From Clostridia bacterium (GTDB taxonomy: Bacteria > Bacillota > Clostridia > Christensenellales > Aristaeellaceae), in contig JAKSPZ010000097.1 in assembly GCA_024404395.1 (NCBI GenBank), forward strand, positions 1-5,070: DNA of 5,070 nt, in the 5' to 3' direction. Shown here one piece after another: positions 1 to 5,070 of the stretch. The translations under genes were made by a program, and so were the position numbers. The notes under the pieces were generated by a model that did no database searches, was not told the DNA's origin, and saw only the letters and a program-made list of their open reading frames with translations. Within the stretch, counting starts at the first letter, position 1. Each line of letters opens with the position of its first letter.

Positions 1-1
1 G

Positions 2-2410
2 CATGATGACGATTGCTGCTGCGGACATCATCACCACGATGAGGAAGAGCACGAGCATCACCATCATCATGACCATGATGAGGAATGTTGCTGCGGACAT
101 CATCACCACGATGAGGAAGAGCACGAGCATCACCACCACCATGAGCATGATGAGGAATGTGGTTGCGGACATCACCATCACCACGATGAAGAGGAACACG
201 AGCATCACCACCACGACCATGGCGACGGCTGCTGCTGCGGACATCACCACGACGATGATGACGACGATCATGCCGCGCCCGTAGCCAAGAGCGTCAGCGG
301 CAAGACCGAGACCCGCGTCTACATCGTCGAAAACCTCGGCTGCGCCAACTGCGCGGCAAAGATGGAGCGGCGCATCAACGAGCTGCCCGAGGTCGCGGAA
401 GCCACGCTGACCTTCGCCACCAAGCAGCTCAAGGTCACCGCCAATCACACCCCCGCCCTGCTCGGCACCATGCAGAAGATCTGCGCCTCCATCGAAGGCG
501 AAGTCAAACTGGTGGAGAAGGAGCGCAAGCCCGAACCCAAGAAGGGCATGACCGACAACAAGAAGGACCTCATCACCATCGCCGTCGGCGCGGTGCTGTT
601 CGTCCTCGGCGTCATCTTCGAGAAGACCGGTCTGTTCGTTCCCATGCTGATCACCCTCATCGCGGGTTACCTTGTACTGGGCGGCGAAGTCCTCATCACC
701 GCTTTCAAGAACCTGCTGAAGGGTCACGTATTTGATGAAAACTTCCTGATGAGCATCGCCACCCTCGGCGCTTTCGCCATTCAGGATTATCCCGAAGCGG
801 TGGGCGTCATGCTGTTCTACCGCGTCGGCGAGTGGTTCGAGCACATCGCCGTGGAGCGCAGCCGCACCCAGATCATGGACGCGGTGGACATGCGCCCCGA
901 GGTGGTCAATCTCGTCACCGCTAAGGGCGTCGATGTCATCCCCGCGGAAGAGGCTGAGGTGGGCGACATCCTGCTGGTCCGCCCCGGCGACCGCATCCCC
1001 CTGGACGGCGTTGTCATCGAGGGCGAGAGCCGCATCGACACTTCTCCCGTCACCGGCGAGCCCGTTCCCGTAACGGTCCGCAACGGCGACGAGGTCATCT
1101 CCGGCTGCGTCAACACCAACGGTCTGTTGAAGATCCGCGTTGAAAAGGTGCTGGAGGAATCCATGGTCACCCGCATTCTGGACTCCGTCGAGAACGCGGC
1201 GGCGGGCAAGCCGAAGATCGACCGCTTCATCACTCGTTTCGCCCGCATCTACACCCCCGCGGTCGTGGCGGTAGCCACCCTGACCGCTGTGGTCCCGCCC
1301 CTGTTCTTCGGACAGAGCTGGTCCCACTGGATCCACACCGCATTGTCCTTCCTGGTCATGAGCTGCCCCTGCGCACTGGTCCTCTCCGTCCCGCTGGCCT
1401 TCTTCTCCGGTATCGGCGCGGGTTCCCGTCAGGGCATCCTCTTCAAGGGCGGCGTTTCCCTTGAGACCATGGCCGAGATCAAGGCTGTCGTCATGGATAA
1501 GACGGGCACCGTTACCGAAGGCAACTTCGTGGTGCAGTCCGTGGTTCCCGTCAAGGGCGCTGAGGAAACCGATGTCCTGCGTTTTGCGGGCGCCTGCGAG
1601 CGGTCCTCCACCCATCCCGTCGGCATTTCCGTCCTGAAGGCGGCGGAAGAAAAGAAGCTTTCCGTTCCCGCACCCACTGCGGTGGAAGAGATCGCCGGTC
1701 ACGGCATCCGCGCCACGGTGGACGGCAAGACGGTGCTTTGCGGCAACCGCAAGCTCATGGTTCGCTTTGAGATCGATCTGACCGACGCGCCCGCCGAGGG
1801 CAACGGCACGGAAGTGCTCCTTGCCATGGATGGCAAGCTGATGGGCGTCATCCGCATCGGCGACACCGTCAAGCAGGACGCCGTGGACGCGGTCGCCACG
1901 CTGAAGCGCAGCGGCATCGCCACCGTCATGCTCACCGGCGACAACCTCAACAGCGCGCAGGCAGTCGCCAAGACCGTCGGCGTGGACGAGGTCTATGCCA
2001 AGCTCCTGCCCGAGGAAAAGCTGGCGCACCTGGTCAAGGCGCGCAGCAAGTACGGCAAGGTCATGTTCGTGGGCGACGGCATCAACGACGCACCCGTTCT
2101 TGCAGGCGCCGACGTCGGCGCGGCCATGGGCAGCGGCGCGGACGCCGCCATCGACGCGGCGGACGTGGTCTTCATGACCTCCGAGATGTCCGCGGTGCCC
2201 AAGTCTCTGAGCATCGCCAAGGCTGCGACGGGCATTTCCCGCCAGAACGTCATCTTCGCCATCGCCGTGAAGATCATCGTCATGATCCTCGGCCTGTGCG
2301 ACCTGCTGGGTCCCGCGGCCATGTGGATGGCGGTCTTCGCCGACACCGGCGTCGCCATGATCTGCATCCTGAATGCCATCAGGATCCTGTACAGCAAGAA
2401 ATACAGATAA
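2..2410 (+). CDS. CadA/ZntA-type P1B-2 heavy-metal-exporting P-type ATPase with Cys/His-repeat N-terminus (5' partial)
   Basis: Membrane ATPase expected to export Zn2+, Cd2+ or Pb2+ from the cytoplasm. The frame is open from base 2, giving 802 visible residues, and the start lies upstream of the window. The ATG at 362 is internal and falls just after the metal-binding CxxC, so it is not the start. In visible numbering: residues 1-90 are a Cys/His/acidic repeat; an HMA domain spans about 104-170 with CANC at 114-117; membrane segments lie near 190-231 and 247-280; the actuator TGE is 351-353; the metal-site CPC is 455-457; the phosphorylation site DKTGT starts at D499; the HP motif is 538-539; TGDN is 645-648; GDGIND is 691-696; two final membrane segments lie near 749-795. 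E277, K757 and D781 sit where P1B-2 pumps keep their metal-site Glu, Lys and Asp, which favours Zn/Cd/Pb over Cu. The core is intact; the repeat makes the protein longer than usual for the family. It ends at TAA 2408-2410, just before a terminator. No metal regulator is visible. The family call is firm; the exact metal is inferred. Confidence 0.95.
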   Translation, partial: HDDDCCCGHHHHDEEEHEHHHHHDHDEECCCGHHHHDEEEHEHHHHHEHDEECGCGHHHHHDEEEHEHHHHDHGDGCCCGHHHDDDDDDHAAPVAKSVSGKTETRVYIVENLGCANCAAKMERRINELPEVAEATLTFATKQLKVTANHTPALLGTMQKICASIEGEVKLVEKERKPEPKKGMTDNKKDLITIAVGAVLFVLGVIFEKTGLFVPMLITLIAGYLVLGGEVLITAFKNLLKGHVFDENFLMSIATLGAFAIQDYPEAVGVMLFYRVGEWFEHIAVERSRTQIMDAVDMRPEVVNLVTAKGVDVIPAEEAEVGDILLVRPGDRIPLDGVVIEGESRIDTSPVTGEPVPVTVRNGDEVISGCVNTNGLLKIRVEKVLEESMVTRILDSVENAAAGKPKIDRFITRFARIYTPAVVAVATLTAVVPPLFFGQSWSHWIHTALSFLVMSCPCALVLSVPLAFFSGIGAGSRQGILFKGGVSLETMAEIKAVVMDKTGTVTEGNFVVQSVVPVKGAEETDVLRFAGACERSSTHPVGISVLKAAEEKKLSVPAPTAVEEIAGHGIRATVDGKTVLCGNRKLMVRFEIDLTDAPAEGNGTEVLLAMDGKLMGVIRIGDTVKQDAVDAVATLKRSGIATVMLTGDNLNSAQAVAKTVGVDEVYAKLLPEEKLAHLVKARSKYGKVMFVGDGINDAPVLAGADVGAAMGSGADAAIDAADVVFMTSEMSAVPKSLSIAKAATGISRQNVIFAIAVKIIVMILGLCDLLGPAAMWMAVFADTGVAMICILNAIRILYSKKYR
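14..271 (+). repeat. In-frame 72-bp tandem repeat encoding Cys3-Gly / His / acidic metal-binding units
   Basis: Units start at 14, 86, 158 and 230, spaced exactly 72 bp (24 codons). Each begins Cys-Cys-Cys-Gly (Cys-Gly-Cys-Gly in the third), then a run of His, an Asp/Glu run, His-Glu, a second run of His, and a short acidic tail. Units 1 and 2 differ at 4 of 72 bases by my alignment, three of them silent and one Asp-to-Glu. Unit 3 has diverged, gaining one His in the first run and losing one in the second, so its length is kept. Unit 4 is degenerate, with three His then six Asp. Residues 1-90 hold 38 His and 11 Cys by my count. The His-Asp-Asp-Asp before unit 1 looks like the tail of a further unit, so the array probably continues upstream. 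The likely role is metal capture or buffering for the pump, which is inferred from composition. Confidence 0.93.
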
Positions 2411-2419
2411 AAAAACCAA

Positions 2420-2451
2420 GGCTGCTACGGTTTCGTAGCAGCCCTTTTCTT
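2420..2451 (+). terminator. Intrinsic terminator of the P-type ATPase gene, probably bidirectional
   Basis: A perfect 10-bp stem, GGCTGCTACG (2420-2429) with CGTAGCAGCC (2434-2443), closes a GTTT loop and is followed by CTTTTCTT. It begins 9 bases after the ATPase stop codon. A run of A at 2409-2416 precedes the stem, so on the minus strand the same hairpin is followed by a T-run and could back up termination of the convergent sulP gene. Confidence 0.92.
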
Positions 2452-2456
2452 GCATG

Positions 2457-2488
2457 AAAAAATCGGCACCGCTTATGCGATGCCGATT
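2457..2488 (-). terminator. Intrinsic terminator of the sulP gene
   Basis: Read on the minus strand, just after the sulP stop (2495-2497), an 8-bp stem AATCGGCA/TGCCGATT (arms 2481-2488 and 2461-2468) is followed by a run of six T (2457-2462, overlapping the stem base). Inside the stem, after one mismatch, three further pairs can close a 4-base loop. The placement right after a stop, with a GC-containing stem and T-run, fits a rho-independent terminator. With the ATPase terminator next to it, this forms a convergent double terminator. Confidence 0.85.
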
Positions 2489-2494
2489 CGTTTG

Positions 2495-4162
2495 TTATTC
2501 TGCCTTTTCCTCAACGGCGGATGCCAGTGCGATGGCGTCGTCGATGTGGGCACAGAAGTTCTCGCGACCGATCTTGTCCACCAGACCGCTCTTCTCCATG
2601 GCGGCGAAGGGCTGCTCGTTGACGTGGGACAGGATCAGGCGGACCTTATGGGCATGGCAGCGATCTACCAGTGCTTCCAGAGAGTGGACGGCGGTGGCGT
2701 CCAGAGCGGGAACGCCGCGCATGCGGATGATCATGCAGCGGGTGAAATCGCGGAAGGAGATGTCTGCCAGACGGTCAGCGGCGCCGAAGAACATGGGACC
2801 GTTGATCTCGTAAACGCGGACATGCTTGGGAACGTCGCGCATCTCGATGGAGGCGTCGTCATTGTTCTCGTAGTACTTCCAGCCCTTGACCTCGGCTTCG
2901 TCGCTCATGCGCTTGATGAACAGAACGGCGGTGATCAGCAGACCGACCTCGATGGCGACGACCAGATCGAAGACAACGGTCAGGACGAAGGTGATGACCA
3001 GTACCAGGATGTCGCTCTTGGGCGCGGTCTTGCACAGATGCACAAAGGTGCGCCAGCCGCACATATTATAGGCGACCATGAACAGGATGGCGGCGATGCA
3101 GGGCATGGGGATCAGTGCGGCATAGGGCATGAGCACGATCAGGACCAGCAGCAGGACGATGGCGTGGGTGATGCCGGCGATGGGGGTGCGGCCGCCGTTC
3201 TTGATGTTGGCGGCGGTGCGGGCGATGGCGCCGGTGGCGGGGATGCCGCCGAACAGGGCGGAACCGATGTTACCGATACCCTGAGCGACCAGCTCCATGC
3301 TGGAACGATGCTTGGAGTTGATCATGCCGTCCGCGACAACGCAGGAGAGCAGGGACTCGATGGCGGCGAGGATGGCGATGGTGACGCCGTCGGAGAACTC
3401 GGCACTCAGTGCGGAGAAGGAAAAGGCGGGAAGATGGAACTTGGGCAGGCTGGAGGAGATGGTGTAGAGGTCGCCGATGGTGTTGACCTTCATGTTGCCG
3501 ATCTTCACCATGAGGATGCCCACGATGACGGCGATCAGGGAGCCGGGGATCTTGCTGCCGACGACCTTGACATAGGGCCAGACGATGAGGATGGCGAGAC
3601 AGACCAGACCGACGATCAGCGCCTGAACGTTCAGGGTGCCGAAGTTGTGGGCGACGGCTTCCACCTTCTCGATGGTCTCGATGGTGACGGTGCCGGCGGG
3701 GTAGGTGAGGCCGAAGAAGTCCTTCAGCTGGCCGATGATGATGGTTACGGCGATGCCCGCGGTGAAGCCCGTGGTGATGGTGTAGGGAATGAAGCGGATG
3801 AGGCTGCCCAGACGCAGGACGCCCATCAGGATCAGCAGTGCGCCGGCGATGACGGTGGCGATGATCAGACCGTCCATGCCGTTGCGCGCGACGATGCCCG
3901 CCACGATGGTGGCGAAGGCGGCGGTGGGACCTGCGATCTGTACGCGGCTGCCGCCGAACAGAGAGATCAGGAAGCCCGCGATGATGGCGGTGAAGATACC
4001 CTCTTCGGGACCCACGCCGGAGGCCAGCGCCAGCGCGATGGAAAGCGGCAGCGCGATGATGGCAACGATGATGCCGGCTACGACATCCTTGACAAGCTGT
4101 TCCTTGTTGTAGCCGCGCATCACGCTAAACAGCTTGGGAATCAGCTTTTCCCCGTTCTTCAT
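2495..4162 (-). CDS. SulP/SLC26-family anion transporter with C-terminal STAS domain
   Basis: Inner-membrane secondary transporter of 555 residues, a normal full length for bacterial SulP. The transmembrane domain spans about residues 25-418. It carries the family signature GGSRVQIAGPTAAF at 70-83, the segment AIESLLSCVVADGM with conserved Glu269, and the motif IARTAANIKNGGRTP starting at 313. A STAS domain follows at about 446-552, with DATA (488-491) at the loop where many SulP STAS domains have DATG. Family substrates include sulfate, bicarbonate and C4-dicarboxylates; the sequence alone does not decide which. The ATG at 4160-4162 is preceded by AGGGGG 11 bases upstream, and the N-terminus reads directly into the first conserved helix, so the start is well supported. 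The gene stands alone, convergent with the ATPase and divergent from the secreted-protein gene. No carbonic anhydrase, sulfate-assimilation or dicarboxylate gene is nearby to indicate substrate. Confidence 0.95.
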   Translation of the reverse strand: MKNGEKLIPKLFSVMRGYNKEQLVKDVVAGIIVAIIALPLSIALALASGVGPEEGIFTAIIAGFLISLFGGSRVQIAGPTAAFATIVAGIVARNGMDGLIIATVIAGALLILMGVLRLGSLIRFIPYTITTGFTAGIAVTIIIGQLKDFFGLTYPAGTVTIETIEKVEAVAHNFGTLNVQALIVGLVCLAILIVWPYVKVVGSKIPGSLIAVIVGILMVKIGNMKVNTIGDLYTISSSLPKFHLPAFSFSALSAEFSDGVTIAILAAIESLLSCVVADGMINSKHRSSMELVAQGIGNIGSALFGGIPATGAIARTAANIKNGGRTPIAGITHAIVLLLVLIVLMPYAALIPMPCIAAILFMVAYNMCGWRTFVHLCKTAPKSDILVLVITFVLTVVFDLVVAIEVGLLITAVLFIKRMSDEAEVKGWKYYENNDDASIEMRDVPKHVRVYEINGPMFFGAADRLADISFRDFTRCMIIRMRGVPALDATAVHSLEALVDRCHAHKVRLILSHVNEQPFAAMEKSGLVDKIGRENFCAHIDDAIALASAVEEKAE

Positions 4163-4173
4163 ATTGAAAAATT

Positions 4174-4179
4174 CCCCCT
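4174..4179 (-). promoter_or_regulatory. Ribosome binding site of sulP
   Basis: On the minus strand AGGGGG lies 11 bases before the ATG at 4160-4162. It is G-rich rather than the AAGGAG form seen before the neighbouring gene at 4390, but it is the only good Shine-Dalgarno match near this start and supports the start chosen. Confidence 0.7.
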
Positions 4180-4323
4180 ATTCATAATTCCTTTGGCATT
4201 GTAAACCGCGAGTGTTTCAAATGCTATGCGCATTCGGTTAATCGTGTGTTTACGCGTGCGGGAAGGCGGGAATCGCGTGGGAGAAACACCATATTTTCTG
4301 TTTGAACACGAATTTCTTTTCTC

Positions 4324-4357
4324 AAGACGGCAACCGGACGCGCGTTTGCCGCGTCTT
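4324..4357. repeat. Imperfect inverted repeat in the leader of the 4390 gene
   Basis: AAGAC-GGCAA (4324-4333) pairs with TTGCC-GC-GTCTT (4346-4357), with a 2-base bulge and a loop of about 12 bases. An alternative shorter stem, GACGCG (4337-4342) with CGCGTC (4350-4355), shares its right arm, so the two foldings exclude each other. It sits 33-66 bases before the start codon. It could be an operator or a leader RNA structure, or chance in GC-rich sequence. No T-run follows, so it is not an intrinsic terminator. Confidence 0.35.
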
Positions 4358-4373
4358 ACATACACAAACGATG

Positions 4374-4379
4374 AAGGAG
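4374..4379 (+). promoter_or_regulatory. Ribosome binding site of the secreted-protein gene
   Basis: AAGGAG lies 10 bases before the ATG at 4390, a near-consensus Shine-Dalgarno site. It decides the start in favour of 4390 over an upstream ATG at 4371 in another frame. Confidence 0.85.
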
Positions 4380-4389
4380 AGAACGAACC

Positions 4390-4941
4390 ATGAAAAAGCT
4401 CACCCGCACCCTTACCGCTCTGATGCTCACCCTTTGCCTGCTGTGCGCCTGCGTGGCACACGCGACCGCCGAAGAAGAATCCGGGATCGATGACGCCACG
4501 GTACAGCTGGCAGTGGAACAGGCAGAGACCATCAATTACCTGCTTACCGAGCTATCCCAGGGCGAGGCGGAAGGCTATTCCGGCTATGGTGTGATGGAAT
4601 CCGCCGTGTATTTCTACACGGAGAATGGGGAAGCGACGATGATGCTGTTCGGTGATAACGGAAATATCTACTCCGTGCTCACGACTACGGGAAACAGTGA
4701 ATACGTCCGCACGGCGCAGATGAGCGTGCTCACGCATCTGATCATCAACGGCTATGTGGAAGATTCCAATGCGGTCGCGGATCTGTTCGATACGGAATAC
4801 GACGCGGTGTGCGCGGCGCTGGAAGAGAATACAATGTACATCAACGAATACAACAGCGAGACCTCCGCCATGGGTGTAAGCATGATCGTGATGGATATCG
4901 ACGGAGAAGGCAGGCTGAACATCCTGCTCAATTACGAATAA
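4390..4941 (+). CDS. Small secreted or lipoprotein-type acidic protein, function unknown
   Basis: 183 residues; I do not recognise the family. The N-terminus is an export signal: Lys-Lys then Arg in the first six residues, a hydrophobic core at about 8-20, and two possible processing sites. L18-C19-A20-C21 resembles a lipobox, although Cys at that inner position is unusual, which would make C21 the lipid-anchored residue. Alternatively, signal peptidase I could cut after A25-T26-A27, leaving an acidic mature protein starting Glu-Glu-Glu with a single Cys (C141). The mature part is rich in Glu, Asp, Tyr, Asn and Met and has no further membrane segment. Alternating strands, including Tyr-rich stretches near 73-76 and 148-154, suggest a compact mixed alpha/beta domain; this is inference. 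The start has AAGGAG 10 bases upstream and the stop is TAA 4939-4941. No terminator hairpin with a T-run follows. Codon use is somewhat less GC-biased than in the two transporter genes. A real gene is likely; its role is unknown. Confidence 0.82.
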   Translation: MKKLTRTLTALMLTLCLLCACVAHATAEEESGIDDATVQLAVEQAETINYLLTELSQGEAEGYSGYGVMESAVYFYTENGEATMMLFGDNGNIYSVLTTTGNSEYVRTAQMSVLTHLIINGYVEDSNAVADLFDTEYDAVCAALEENTMYINEYNSETSAMGVSMIVMDIDGEGRLNILLNYE

Positions 4942-4983
4942 ACGGGATGTGAATGGAGTATCGAATACGGCACAGTCCAAAGA

Positions 4984-5033
4984 CCCTCTCACCGCCTGCA
5001 GGCGGAGCTGCCCCGGAGTGGGAGCCAAGGGGG
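4984..5033. repeat. Short palindromic intergenic repeat element (CCCTCTC...CCAAGGG type)
   Basis: About 50 bp beginning CCCTCTC and ending GGGAGCCAAGGGGG, so the ends are complementary (CCCT/AGGG). Inside lies a perfect 14-bp palindrome, CCGCCTGCAGGCGG (4992-5005), then a second hairpin, GCTgCCC with GGGAGC (about 5007-5024). On the minus strand it reads CCTTGGCTCCC ... GGGGCAGCTCC ... GGTGAGAGGG. From memory, this closely resembles a small repeat scattered between genes in many gut Clostridia, in which CTTGGCTCCC, GGGGAGCTG and ACTGAGAGGG blocks flank a variable palindrome. No coding capacity. It lies 42 bases after the stop of the preceding gene, so it may form structured RNA at the 3' end of that transcript. 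Copy number cannot be tested from one window. Confidence 0.6.
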
Positions 5034-5070
5034 CCGGCTGGACGGAGCGGTATTGATGCTCGATCGGTGG

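Larger units (their letters stand above)
4163..4389. other. Divergent intergenic region between sulP and the secreted-protein gene
   Basis: This 227-bp stretch must hold the promoters of both divergent genes. On the minus strand TACAAT (4198-4203) is a good -10-like hexamer upstream of sulP. The TTGAAA at 4215-4220 is only 11 bases away, too close for a standard -35/-10 pair, so the promoter is not settled. On the plus strand I find no convincing sigma-70 pair. The similar words TTTGAAACAC (minus strand, 4212-4221) and TTTGAACAC (plus strand, 4301-4309) lie in opposite orientation, one on each side. Two short open frames overlap the region but show no protein-like features. I see no recognisable riboswitch. 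Confidence 0.5.

Noticed and set aside
3..284. Open frame giving a Met/Thr/Ile/Ala repeat protein
   Set aside because: It is the +1-shifted reading of the Cys/His repeat. The real frame continues into the HMA domain and ATPase core.
2450..4204. A 584-codon open frame on the plus strand, spanning the whole sulP gene in antisense
   Set aside because: It is the exact codon-by-codon antisense of sulP and stays open because sulP avoids TTA, CTA and TCA codons. The product is a low-complexity Asp/Gly/His-rich string with no fold-like pattern, and its start lies within the terminator region. The sulP frame has full family motifs.
4324..4357. Possible tRNA fragment in the leader region
   Set aside because: The GC-rich arms do not form a cloverleaf, and no anticodon or T-arm consensus is present.
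4159..4461. 100-codon minus-strand frame overlapping the sulP start and the beginning of the 4390 gene
   Set aside because: It overlaps two better genes, has no ribosome binding site in context and shows no recognisable protein features.
4302..4493. 63-codon plus-strand frame across the leader and start of the 4390 gene
   Set aside because: It has no Shine-Dalgarno site and runs out of frame through the signal peptide of the better-supported gene. The Gly-Asn-Arg-Thr-Arg string it contains is typical of spurious translations.
4552..5028. 158-codon minus-strand frame opposite the secreted-protein gene
   Set aside because: It starts inside the palindromic repeat element and is antisense to a gene with a good ribosome binding site and signal peptide. 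The product looks like a shadow.
5044..5070. GGAG followed 8 bases later by ATG (5056), a possible start of a downstream gene
   Set aside because: Only five codons are visible before the window ends, which is too little to support a gene.
1..5070. A new multi-gene defence or biosynthetic system
   Set aside because: Only three genes are present in three separate transcription units: two belong to well-known transporter families and the third is a lone secreted protein. There is no nuclease, polymerase, toxin, CRISPR or mobile signature.

Overview
The window comes from a GC-rich bacterium with strong Shine-Dalgarno sites, GC-ending codons and compact gene spacing. The protein types and a CTTGGCTCCC-type intergenic repeat at the right end suggest a gut-type member of the Clostridia (Oscillospirales-like Firmicutes). 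The taxonomic call is inference from style and remembered motifs, not from a marker gene.

Layout. (1) Bases 2-2410, + strand: the 5'-truncated end of a CadA/ZntA-type (P1B-2) Zn2+/Cd2+/Pb2+-exporting P-type ATPase. The frame is open from the first full codon of the window, so the true start lies upstream. The visible N-terminus is a 72-bp tandem repeat encoding 24-residue Cys3-His-acidic units, followed by a CxxC heavy-metal-associated (HMA) domain and the complete ATPase core. (2) Bases 2411-2494: two back-to-back intrinsic terminators between convergent genes. (3) Bases 2495-4162, - strand: a full-length SulP/SLC26-family anion transporter with a C-terminal STAS domain. (4) Bases 4163-4389: a divergent intergenic region with weak promoter-like and inverted-repeat signals. 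(5) Bases 4390-4941, + strand: a small secreted or lipoprotein-type acidic protein of unknown function. (6) Bases 4942-5070: non-coding sequence carrying a short palindromic intergenic repeat element.

How the genes work together. The three genes are separate transcription units: convergent for ATPase and sulP, divergent for sulP and the secreted protein. Nothing in the sequence proves a shared pathway. The ATPase is a metal-efflux pump with an unusually large metal-binding N-terminus. SulP is an inorganic anion or carboxylate transporter of unassigned substrate. I see no mobile element, CRISPR array, tRNA or rRNA. The most distinctive element is the Cys/His repeat array, whose first two full units are nearly identical in DNA. 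It will be missed if the gene is annotated from the first in-window ATG at 362.
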